Below, piece after piece: positions 53,142-61,295 of a stretch of 64,000 bases of DNA. The notes under the pieces are model-generated. The model saw only the letters and a list, made by a program, of their open reading frames with translations. It was not told where the DNA came from and made no database searches. This DNA comes from a candidate division KSB1 bacterium. Its GTDB lineage: Bacteria > Zhuqueibacterota > Zhuqueibacteria > Zhuqueibacterales > Zhuqueibacteraceae. Every line of letters begins with the position of its first letter. Within the stretch, counting starts at the first letter, position 1. A program made the translations under genes and the position numbers. The stretch is from assembly GCA_034506175.1 (NCBI GenBank), contig JAPDQB010000031.1, forward strand, positions 1 through 64,000, read 5' to 3'.

Positions 53142-54974
53142 ATGGTTAGTTTGATTCGTTTGCTTTTTCGCCCTTTTGTCAAAGTGATTCCAATTTGGCG
53201 GCTGCCCCCGCTTCCCAATCTGCGCGCGCATCTTTTGGGCCTCACCATCGGATTGGTGGTCACTCTGCTGTGGCTTGGTTTGGATTTCGCGTGGTTCAAT
53301 TCGGCCCTGCTCTTTTTTATTTTTGCCGTGGGCACCTATGTCGGCGGGCCTTTCGTGGTTCTTACCGCGATTTTATTTTTTTGGCCATACACCTCCCCGG
53401 ATCCACCGACCTTTTATTCGACTTTCCACGGGCTGGCGGAGGTGTATTTTCTCGGCTATGCCTTCGGCGTCGTTTTCGCCACGTTTTACAACGATTTGAT
53501 CTATCTTCATATCAGGATTTTCGGCAAAAAACACGTCGTGCTGGCTTTTGCGCATGACACCAGGGCGAAATTCAACATCATCAAATCGCCGATTGAGAAA
53601 GAAGAAGCAGCGCTGCTCGCCGTTCTAAAGCCCCTTTTATTTTATGTCAATAAAATCCGTGCCGGCGATGAGATGGCAGCAAACGCGAGAGAACTCGTCG
53701 AACGGATTCGCCAGGCGCGTGAAAAGATGTTCGAACACGACCGCGATTGCCTTGCGGAGATTCTTGTCGGCGACGGCATCGTCGGCAATTTTGACGAGCA
53801 GATGCATGTCTTGCAGCAACGGTTGGCAGCAGGAAATACAACGACTCTCGAAAAGGTTGAGAAGCAAATCGAGCCGCTCGTTGAAAAATATTTGAAATTG
53901 AAAGAACGCAAGCTCTATCATCATCATTTGGAGGCGGCGCCGGCAGCGCCGTATACCATTGCCTTTGTCGCCAATCCCAAAATTCGCCGGCGTCCGCCTA
54001 CAGCGGGCATGGCGGCGACGTATCAAAAGGATCCCATCATCAATGATCTCGATCTTTTTCTGAAATCCGTTGACCGGGCGTTGATGAGCCTGGAGCGGGA
54101 TGAAGTCTTGGGCCGCCCGGAGATTTGGAGCCGTATCCGGGTGATGACAATTTTCGATCCGCAAGCGGATGTCGATCTCGTCGAAGAGTTTCAAAGAGTC
54201 AATCCCGTCGACGAGCAAGTCATCGATCATATCGTCGGCCCTCGGCCGTATGAAAATTTCCGCCTGGTCATTGACTGCAACCTGCCGGAGGAATTTAAAA
54301 AACCTCTCGATGTCGTTTTCGCCATGACCGCTTCGCACACGCATGATCGTTCCTCGGCTTACTATGCGGATTTGGATGAGATCAATGACGTTGCAAAAAA
54401 TCAATCAGGCGCCGGCAAAGCGTTTGAATATAATCCCGATCCCGACAATCGCAAAGCCGCGGAGATCAACGTCGCAGGTTGTGGAACGCCGCCTTATATT
54501 TGCTCGCACGACGACTTTTCCGAATGTTTTGGCCGGGTGGCGCTCAGCGTGTTCGGCGCCCGCCGGAAAACTTTCCTTCACGAGTTCGCGCATGCCATGT
54601 CTTCCGTCTCGCATGGCATGATTGGTGACGAATATACGGATCCGTTTTTTGCCCATGATGCCTGCCACCACTCGCACGCCTCCACCGGGCCGGCGCCATT
54701 CTACATCAATCGGATTCAACGCGCCAAGCCCGCTGATCCCGGCAAGTTCATTCACGTTCATGAGATTTTTGCCGCTTACAATGGCGCCGTTTTCCATACT
54801 GATCTCACTCATCCTTCAGCGCTGGAAGGATGGACCGGGTATTTCCCCCAGCGGAACAGCCCGGCTGAGACGTGCATCATGGATCGGGAATTCGGCGCCT
54901 ATCGTTTTGACAAACTGATCAGCCGCTTTATGTACGACCGGTTGGTGGCCAAGCTCAATCGTCCAAACGCCTAG
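53142..54974 (+). CDS. Membrane M64-like metallopeptidase
   Basis: A protein of 610 residues. Two to three hydrophobic segments occupy about 24-125, followed by a helical stretch. The C-terminal region has the zinc motif HEFAH (H480, E481, H484) and, 12 residues later, DEY (496-498), the layout of IgA-peptidase M64 enzymes. The rest of the domain has several His and Asp residues (HDACHHSHAS). The catalytic part probably faces the periplasm or the outside. It is 38 bases after the anti-sigma gene and 49 bases before the next, so it belongs to the cluster. The substrate is unknown. Confidence 0.72.
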   Translation: MVSLIRLLFRPFVKVIPIWRLPPLPNLRAHLLGLTIGLVVTLLWLGLDFAWFNSALLFFIFAVGTYVGGPFVVLTAILFFWPYTSPDPPTFYSTFHGLAEVYFLGYAFGVVFATFYNDLIYLHIRIFGKKHVVLAFAHDTRAKFNIIKSPIEKEEAALLAVLKPLLFYVNKIRAGDEMAANARELVERIRQAREKMFEHDRDCLAEILVGDGIVGNFDEQMHVLQQRLAAGNTTTLEKVEKQIEPLVEKYLKLKERKLYHHHLEAAPAAPYTIAFVANPKIRRRPPTAGMAATYQKDPIINDLDLFLKSVDRALMSLERDEVLGRPEIWSRIRVMTIFDPQADVDLVEEFQRVNPVDEQVIDHIVGPRPYENFRLVIDCNLPEEFKKPLDVVFAMTASHTHDRSSAYYADLDEINDVAKNQSGAGKAFEYNPDPDNRKAAEINVAGCGTPPYICSHDDFSECFGRVALSVFGARRKTFLHEFAHAMSSVSHGMIGDEYTDPFFAHDACHHSHASTGPAPFYINRIQRAKPADPGKFIHVHEIFAAYNGAVFHTDLTHPSALEGWTGYFPQRNSPAETCIMDREFGAYRFDKLISRFMYDRLVAKLNRPNA

Positions 54975-55023
54975 CTTGAATGGCGTTGCTCATTGACGCC
55001 GGAAGGATAGAGGAGCACTCAAC

Positions 55024-55653
55024 ATGACGTCTTTACATTTGTCTTTTCACCGTTTGGTGCGGCGGAACATTCCGCAGCTTTCAGCCGAAGAGTTGAACCA
55101 TTACGACAGCCTGATTGCGCTCCGCCACCAGCTTCTGCTGGAAAAAAGCCTGCAGCCGCCCGCCAACCATGTCGAGCTTGGCGGCAAGCGAAGCAATCAA
55201 CCGCATCATCCGAGACATGAGCCGCCGCATCCGGAGCCTGACCAGAACGATTTCATCGACGGGGTGAGCCGGCAAGCCAATGATATTTTGCGGCCTTACA
55301 AAAGAGCGTACGAGGCCAGCGTTCGCCTCTGGATCGCGCGGCGGCGCGTGGCAACCCGGCTCGGCAATTCACTGCAAATTCCCGATACGGGAATGAGCTT
55401 GTTCTATTTGATCGTTGCGTTTTTGAACTATTACGTCGTCGCCGCGGTGACGTTTCCGATCTTTGCCTGGAATTGGATAAAATTCTATTACAAAGAAATC
55501 ATTGCCATTGCCGTTTTGCTGGCGTTGCTGGGCTTCGGATTTCGCGCGCTCATCCCGCCGGATCAGCGGCGAAAACCCGATGCCGGCAACGGTATCGTTC
55601 AGCCGGACTCGACGATGAACCAGCCGCCTGCTCGAGCTGATGCGTTGAAATAA
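55024..55653 (+). CDS. Membrane protein of the peptidase cluster
   Basis: A protein of 209 residues: a charged N-terminal part of about 110 residues with a Pro/His-rich linker (PHHPRHEPPHPEPDQ), two hydrophobic segments (about 120-142 and 155-178) and a polar C-terminal tail. No family is recognised. The gene is packed between the metallopeptidase and the CHAT gene, 49 and 30 bases apart. Confidence 0.7.
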   Translation: MTSLHLSFHRLVRRNIPQLSAEELNHYDSLIALRHQLLLEKSLQPPANHVELGGKRSNQPHHPRHEPPHPEPDQNDFIDGVSRQANDILRPYKRAYEASVRLWIARRRVATRLGNSLQIPDTGMSLFYLIVAFLNYYVVAAVTFPIFAWNWIKFYYKEIIAIAVLLALLGFGFRALIPPDQRRKPDAGNGIVQPDSTMNQPPARADALK

Positions 55654-55683
55654 CCTCGATCGGGATTGGGGTAGGAGAGAGCC

Positions 55684-58677
55684 GTGAAAAATTATCTTAT
55701 TGCATTTTTCATAGCCGCCGCTTTAATTGCCGTCGCCGTTTGGTGGCTGCGAGACGAAGCCACCCTGGCCGAGCTGCAGAAGCAGTATTTGCTTGCCAAA
55801 AACGAGGCGGAGAGGGCCAAAATTGTCGAGCGGGTCGAAAGTTTTATCTCAAGCTTTCGATTTCCCGACTCGATTCGGCAGCGGGTGGAGCAACAGGTGG
55901 CCGCGCAGATTGACGCCGCCAAAATCGCGTTGGAAGAAGTTGCGCCGGATACCAATGTCTATCGCTTGGAAAGCTGGCTGCAAGATTTGCTTCGCCAGGC
56001 CGCCATCGCCCGCGCCCGCGATGAAAACCCAATTTTTCAAACCCTCATTAAGCAAACACAAGATCTCGCCAAAAAGGTTGATGCAGAAACGCATAATGAT
56101 TATTGGAGACCCTTTGTTGAGCAGGTAAGCTCTTTTACTCGAGAAGAGGCGCGAACTTGGTTAAAGGCTCGAAAAGCGGAACGGCTTTATCGCGAATACA
56201 GCGGCTTGGGGCGTTTTAAAGATGCGGAGTTTTACGCTGCCTATGGTCTCCAGCTTGTTCAGTGGATAGATGATCAACGTTTGTATCTTGACCTCATTCA
56301 GCGGTTACAGCGAGTTTTATGCGATTATCATGCGATGTATGAGCTATCCATTGCCTTGACGCAAAAACCGTTGTTGCAAGCCGGAAAAATCAAATACCAT
56401 TTAAGAGCGAATGGTTTCCTTTATTATCAAGCTGAGGCATTCTTTAGAATGGGAGAGAATCAAGCCGCTCTCAGGCTCTTTGATGCCGTTTCTTATAACG
56501 CTGAAAAACTCGGAGAAATTAACGATCGGCAGTGGTTTATAAAAAATAGCTTATTGCGCAAAGGTGATCTATACAGAGAATTGGGAGAATTTGAGAAAGC
56601 TTGGTATGTTTGCCACGAGGCGGAAAAACTGATATCAGATAAAGCAGATACAGTCAACCTTCGACTCTTGGAGTTTAATCTTTTCCTTGCAACAGGTTAT
56701 TACGAGAAAGCAGAAGAAGTGCTCAAGAATACGATTAAGTTAGCCGAAAAATTAGTAGACAGGCAGGATCTTATTATGTGTTACAATAATTTTGGGGGCT
56801 TGTACGCTCGTCTTACAGATTATGATTTGGCCCTGGCCTATTACCAGCGGGCGCAAGCTTTATTCACCGCTCTTAGTCCGAATCTGAGCACACGCTTAAT
56901 GGTTTTAGCCAATATTGCTGATATATTAGCGGTAAAGCAAGATTCAGCACAATTACAGCAAATGATTGATGATGCGAAGGAATTCCTTCGATTGGCGTAT
57001 AATCCATATATGGAAGCGCTATTGCTTTCTACTGTTGGTGTTTGGCATCAACTGGCAGAAAACTATCATTTGGCAATAGAATACTACAATAAAGCAGATT
57101 CCATTTCCCTTCAAAATGGCTACTTGCGCTTCGCATTGGAAAAAAGAATAGACCGGGTCGATTGTCTGATTGCGCTTTCGCGGTTCGATGAAGCGAAGAC
57201 CTTGCTTGCAGAAACAGGGATATTGGCTAGGCGACTAAATAACCTCAATAGGCTTATTAATGTACTTGACCGAACGGCTCAAATCCAATATCGCGAAGGC
57301 AACATTGCCCAAGCTATTGAAGTTTCTAATCAACTCCTATACGAGCTTGAAGCCATGAGCTCTCGCTTTAATAATCCGGATCGTCTAATTGCCTATCGAC
57401 AAAAAATTTATGATGCTCATAAAAATGCCGTTTTATATGAAATAGCGCTTCAACGTAACGAAGCAGCTTTTGTCAAGCTCGACGCAGCGAAGGCCTATGC
57501 TTTGAAAAACCGGCTTTTAAATCAGCAAGCTGATGGCGAGGCAACGAATGGCAAGCCGCATCATTCGGATTTCGTGAGCACTCGTCTGCGTCCGGGACAA
57601 TTATTGCTCGATTACATGATTAAACCGGATACCTTGTATGTCTTTGTGCTCGATCAAAACGGACTGCGGCTTCGGCGCAAAAAGATAGACAGCCGAGTAT
57701 TGCAACAAATGACCCGCGCCTATCGCGATTCGATTAACCGAAGCCCGCGCCTTTTTCAAAAGCATGACGCCAATTTTGCGAAAGCGCATTATACTGGCAC
57801 CTTAGCTTTGTCAGAAAAACTGTATCAGGAGTTATTAGGCTGGCCGGAAATTACCGCGCGTTTGCCGCAGACATACTTGCTTTACATTATTCCGGATGAA
57901 TTTCTTTATGAGGTTCCTTTCTCCACCTTGATCGCTAATCGGTCGGAGGCGCAAACGTTCCTGGTGAATCATACCGCCGTTTTGGCCTCACCAAGTGTCA
58001 GCTTATTGCCGGCTGAGAATCTCGCCGCTGCTGTTTCCAAGCGGCTCAATACTTTGAAGGCGCTGATTAGCGCCGACAAACGTTTCCCCGGTGCGGAAAA
58101 ATTTGTCACCAAGATCAAAGAGTTGTTCCCCCGGGCGGAAGAGTTGATCGTGCAAGGTGGCAACGTGACCAAAGATCAAGTGCTGGCGCAATTGCAACAA
58201 GGTTATCGAGTCTATATTTTCGTCGGACATGGGCAAGCGAATTCGCAATATCCTGATCAAGGTTACATTGAATTGGCGGTCAAGACCTCAAAAGCCGCAG
58301 TGGCAAAGACCATTCGATTGACCATGGCGGATTTGAAAACGATCAATTGGTTGGGCGCGGAAATGGTCATGCTCGTGGGCTGCGAAACCGCCGGCGGCAA
58401 GCTTTATCGCGGCGCCGGCATTTCGGGCTTGCAACAAGAATTTTTAGCGCTCGGGGCTAAAAACGTGCTGGGGAATCTCTGGGAAGTCGATGCCACTTAC
58501 GCCATTCCCCAAGCCCAAGATTTTTTGGCGACGTGGGCGGCGACGTGGGATTTACCGCGTGCTTTGCAAGCAAGCCAGCGCCAAACTATGCAAACATTAC
58601 AAGAGAGTCGTTATTATCAACTGCCGCACCCTTATTTCTGGGGTAGCACGATTTTATTAACCGCAACACATCACTAA
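55684..58677 (+). CDS. TPR-CHAT caspase-like cysteine peptidase
   Basis: A protein of 997 residues. A membrane segment (4-22) is followed by about 500 residues of TPR-like helical repeats (NFGGLYARLTDYDLALAYYQ, GVWHQLAENYHLAIEYYNK). The C-terminal CHAT domain (about 730-997) has the dyad His849 in VYIFVGHGQ and Cys900 in LVGCETAGG, and ends with the family's PHPYFWGSTIL. CHAT peptidases cleave specific partners when a signal binds the repeats. The repeat part (about 56090-57500) is visibly more AT-rich than the rest, which suggests a separate origin or a fast-changing module. Confidence 0.9.
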   Translation: MKNYLIAFFIAAALIAVAVWWLRDEATLAELQKQYLLAKNEAERAKIVERVESFISSFRFPDSIRQRVEQQVAAQIDAAKIALEEVAPDTNVYRLESWLQDLLRQAAIARARDENPIFQTLIKQTQDLAKKVDAETHNDYWRPFVEQVSSFTREEARTWLKARKAERLYREYSGLGRFKDAEFYAAYGLQLVQWIDDQRLYLDLIQRLQRVLCDYHAMYELSIALTQKPLLQAGKIKYHLRANGFLYYQAEAFFRMGENQAALRLFDAVSYNAEKLGEINDRQWFIKNSLLRKGDLYRELGEFEKAWYVCHEAEKLISDKADTVNLRLLEFNLFLATGYYEKAEEVLKNTIKLAEKLVDRQDLIMCYNNFGGLYARLTDYDLALAYYQRAQALFTALSPNLSTRLMVLANIADILAVKQDSAQLQQMIDDAKEFLRLAYNPYMEALLLSTVGVWHQLAENYHLAIEYYNKADSISLQNGYLRFALEKRIDRVDCLIALSRFDEAKTLLAETGILARRLNNLNRLINVLDRTAQIQYREGNIAQAIEVSNQLLYELEAMSSRFNNPDRLIAYRQKIYDAHKNAVLYEIALQRNEAAFVKLDAAKAYALKNRLLNQQADGEATNGKPHHSDFVSTRLRPGQLLLDYMIKPDTLYVFVLDQNGLRLRRKKIDSRVLQQMTRAYRDSINRSPRLFQKHDANFAKAHYTGTLALSEKLYQELLGWPEITARLPQTYLLYIIPDEFLYEVPFSTLIANRSEAQTFLVNHTAVLASPSVSLLPAENLAAAVSKRLNTLKALISADKRFPGAEKFVTKIKELFPRAEELIVQGGNVTKDQVLAQLQQGYRVYIFVGHGQANSQYPDQGYIELAVKTSKAAVAKTIRLTMADLKTINWLGAEMVMLVGCETAGGKLYRGAGISGLQQEFLALGAKNVLGNLWEVDATYAIPQAQDFLATWAATWDLPRALQASQRQTMQTLQESRYYQLPHPYFWGSTILLTATHH

Positions 58678-58703
58678 AAAAACCTTCAAAAGTGAGGTTA
58701 ATT

Positions 58704-59027
58704 ATGGCTCATGAAATTGGGCATACTGGCTCTGGTTCGGGTGGAGGCGATCCACCTGCCGAGGACGATCCTCGGTTTCCAAGATTTGGCTTGCGGGCGC
58801 AAGGCTTGTTGGCGATCGCGTTCGGCATTGCGCTCGGCCTGGCGTTTTTGCTGTTCTATTTTATTTTGCGCGTGCGAGCCGCGACCTTTATTGATGGCCT
58901 CCATCTCACCGCGTGGTGGAGCTTTGTTTATGGCTTCATCGGCGGCTTCGTCATCGCGGTGATTTACAACATGCTCGTGCTGCGCCGGCTCAACCTCTTT
59001 GGGCTGGATTATTATAACGCCCATTGA
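58704..59027 (+). CDS. Small two-helix membrane protein
   Basis: A protein of 107 residues: a Gly/Pro/Asp-rich N-terminus of about 30 residues, then two membrane segments (about 34-58 and 68-90), and a tail VLRRLNLFGLDYYNAH. The ATG at 58704 is preferred over a GTG at 58692. The last 30 residues reappear in a decayed copy just downstream. Unknown family; it is 26 bases after the CHAT gene. Confidence 0.65.
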   Translation: MAHEIGHTGSGSGGGDPPAEDDPRFPRFGLRAQGLLAIAFGIALGLAFLLFYFILRVRAATFIDGLHLTAWWSFVYGFIGGFVIAVIYNMLVLRRLNLFGLDYYNAH

Positions 59028-59041
59028 GCGGGTCGTCGTTG

Positions 59042-59146
59042 TTCCCTGTGGGCGCTGTTGCCGGCGTCCCGCTTATTGCGGTGGTTTACAATCGTCTCGT
59101 CCTGCGCCGGCTCACTCTCTTCGGCCTGGAAAGCAGCGCGGATTGA
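59042..59146 (+). pseudogene. Decayed copy of the preceding gene's 3' end
   Basis: The frame GVPLIAVVYNRLVLRRLTLF, GLESSAD and stop aligns with GFVIAVIYNMLVLRRLNLF, GLDYYNAH and stop of the gene at 58704-59027. No start or N-terminal half remains. It is the trace of an old tandem duplication. Confidence 0.75.
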
Positions 59147-59438
59147 GACGCGGTTGGCCGGTTCATCAGCTCACAAGTTTTAGCCGGGTGGTTGGTGCAT
59201 CGTTTTTAAACGAGGCGTCCAGCTCCCGGCTTTTTTATTTTCGGCGCAATTTTTTGTGGCGCCTCATGTAAAAGTAAATTTTGCATGGTCGGGTGTTTCT
59301 TTTTCACTCCAGTGTTTAACATTTCATCAGAAATTTGATTGACTCAAAATATTTTTTAAGATTTTAGAAAAATGTTGGGAAAAAAGACTGATTTATGTGT
59401 CTATGATAACAGAAACAATTCACTAAACCTCTTACAAT

Positions 59439-60068
59439 TTGCTTGTGGATAAGTATGCCGCCAAGCTCAAAAAGAGTATCGAGGCCAATTCGGTTAAATC
59501 CGAGGACGAGGACAGCGAAACTCCCGTGGCTAATCTCGGCGGACCCATTGGGGACGATCTCTGGTGGGGCACATACAAGTTTTGGGACGTCTATGCGGTC
59601 GGCCCGATTCAATTTGGTGTGCCGCCATTCAAACCCAACAAGATCATCGCGGGCGGTGAAGACTTTTACTTTCTGGTTTACGTCGTCACCAACCCCTTGC
59701 TGATCAATGGCACCCTGCCCTCGGCGACAACGCTGGTGGCTGGCCGGCCGTATCGCCTGCGCCTCGAGACGTTCAACTTGACGAACGGCGTGCCGGGGCC
59801 TTACGCAGAAATCAATAGCGTATTCCCCGGTTCTCCGTTGCAAGCGTTCTTGTTCGGCTTTACTGCAGCGGAACCGCAAGAAGGCCGCGCCGAGCTGCTC
59901 GAAGTCAACGTGACGGCGGACGTCACCGACAACACGCATCAACCGATGGCCGCTTTTGCGACGTACTTTCTCGACCTTGATTTCGACCCCGGCTTCCCGC
60001 TGGGGCCAGCGCAATCGCCGCATATGCACGCCGAGCAGCCGTTGCGTTGCTTGTGCTATAAACGATAA
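59439..60068 (+). CDS. Beta-rich protein of unknown function
   Basis: A protein of about 209 residues starting with TTG at 59439 or GTG at 59445; no strong ribosome binding site is seen, so the start is uncertain. No signal peptide. The middle and end show alternating strands (KIIAGGEDFYFLVYVV, YRLRLETFNL, ELLEVNVTADVTDN), which suggests an immunoglobulin-like or jelly-roll fold. Similar strand patterns occur at the C-terminus of the next gene. No family is recognised. Confidence 0.6.
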   Translation: MLVDKYAAKLKKSIEANSVKSEDEDSETPVANLGGPIGDDLWWGTYKFWDVYAVGPIQFGVPPFKPNKIIAGGEDFYFLVYVVTNPLLINGTLPSATTLVAGRPYRLRLETFNLTNGVPGPYAEINSVFPGSPLQAFLFGFTAAEPQEGRAELLEVNVTADVTDNTHQPMAAFATYFLDLDFDPGFPLGPAQSPHMHAEQPLRCLCYKR

Positions 60069-60229
60069 GCTTTCACCGCGGTTCTGTGGATGCTATCGTA
60101 GATTGTTATCCACACCGGCTCCGGATTCGTTTGCTGTTTGCAAGGGAATGCCGGAGCCGGAGGGGGTAACTTCAGCTTTGTTTCATGCGAAACAAAAACA
60201 TTTTCGGCTAAACGATATAGAGTTGCGTC

Positions 60230-61186
60230 ATGTCAAAACGCCATCGAAAAAAAAGGACAAACGCGCACGCCATGGCAATGGATCAGCCGCCATTCTCGCG
60301 TCGCCGCGATGATCTGGTCGATATCGAAGGCATCGATCCCAAGATGGAATTGGCGCTCAACAGCATTGGCGTTCACGAATTTTCTGACTTTCAAAAATAT
60401 ACGGCGCCGACACTTGCCCAGGCGCTGCAAGAGAACAGCGAACTCGCCATTACGGCGGAGACGATTGTCAATCAAGATTGGATTGGCCGCGCCGCGGCTC
60501 TGGCGGTGGAAAAAAATACCGCGGTGACGGCTTCTGAAGAAACGAAACCGGCGCCGGAAGAAATCCCCGGCCGCACGCCGCTACCTGCCGCGCCAACCGC
60601 TGCAGCGCCAGAGAAAAAGATGCCGCCGGCAGAAATTACAGACGTCGAGGCTGCGAGCGAACCAGAGCCGGCGCCGAAAACTAAACCGAAGCAACCCGAT
60701 GGCGATGTGAAGAAGACAGAAAAGGAAACACCGCTTGCGGCTGTTTCTCAGGCCCAAGCCGGTGTGAAAGCGGATGCCACCAAAACGCTGCCAACCCCGC
60801 AGCATCAAGAAGCGAATGGCTGGGCGTTGCGGATTCAAAATGTCAGCTTTATGCCGATTGAACAGCCGGGCGGCCCCCATCAACCGCCGACGAAATTGCT
60901 GCGGAGTGAAATTGATTATAAGATGATGAACGCGGAAGTCTTGGGCGCTGCAAAGCACGCGACGTTGTGCACGCAAGTTCATGCGGTAGATATGGCGACG
61001 GGAGAGCATAAACTGCTCGCTTCACAAGCCGAACGGTTAAAGCCGCGCCGGACGGATTATCATGCGCGGCTGGAATTTGCCGTTCCGCGTATTGGGCGTT
61101 ATCGATTGGATGTTGTGGTATTTTTGCCGCAACCCGAACCTCAAATTGCCTTTTATGAAGGGCCGTTTTTGCGGGTCGTGGCGTGA
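60230..61186 (+). CDS. Helix-hairpin-helix-like plus beta-domain protein
   Basis: A protein of 318 residues in three parts. Residues about 22-85 (LVDIEGIDPKMELALNSIGV) resemble the paired helix-hairpin-helix modules that bind DNA or proteins. Residues 95-190 are a disordered Ala/Pro/Glu/Lys linker. Residues about 200-318 form a beta-rich domain (WALRIQNVSFMPIEQP, RYRLDVVVFLPQPEP). There is no signal peptide. It lies between the beta-rich protein and the protease-transglycosylase gene. Confidence 0.62.
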   Translation: MSKRHRKKRTNAHAMAMDQPPFSRRRDDLVDIEGIDPKMELALNSIGVHEFSDFQKYTAPTLAQALQENSELAITAETIVNQDWIGRAAALAVEKNTAVTASEETKPAPEEIPGRTPLPAAPTAAAPEKKMPPAEITDVEAASEPEPAPKTKPKQPDGDVKKTEKETPLAAVSQAQAGVKADATKTLPTPQHQEANGWALRIQNVSFMPIEQPGGPHQPPTKLLRSEIDYKMMNAEVLGAAKHATLCTQVHAVDMATGEHKLLASQAERLKPRRTDYHARLEFAVPRIGRYRLDVVVFLPQPEPQIAFYEGPFLRVVA

Positions 61187-61295
61187 TCGCATTTTGTCGG
61201 ATGCCGGCCTGAACAGCTCCTTGCAGCCGGCATCGATCTCCTTCCCGGCGCGAAATTTTCCTCACTTTATTTAAATCCAAAGCAGAACCATCACG

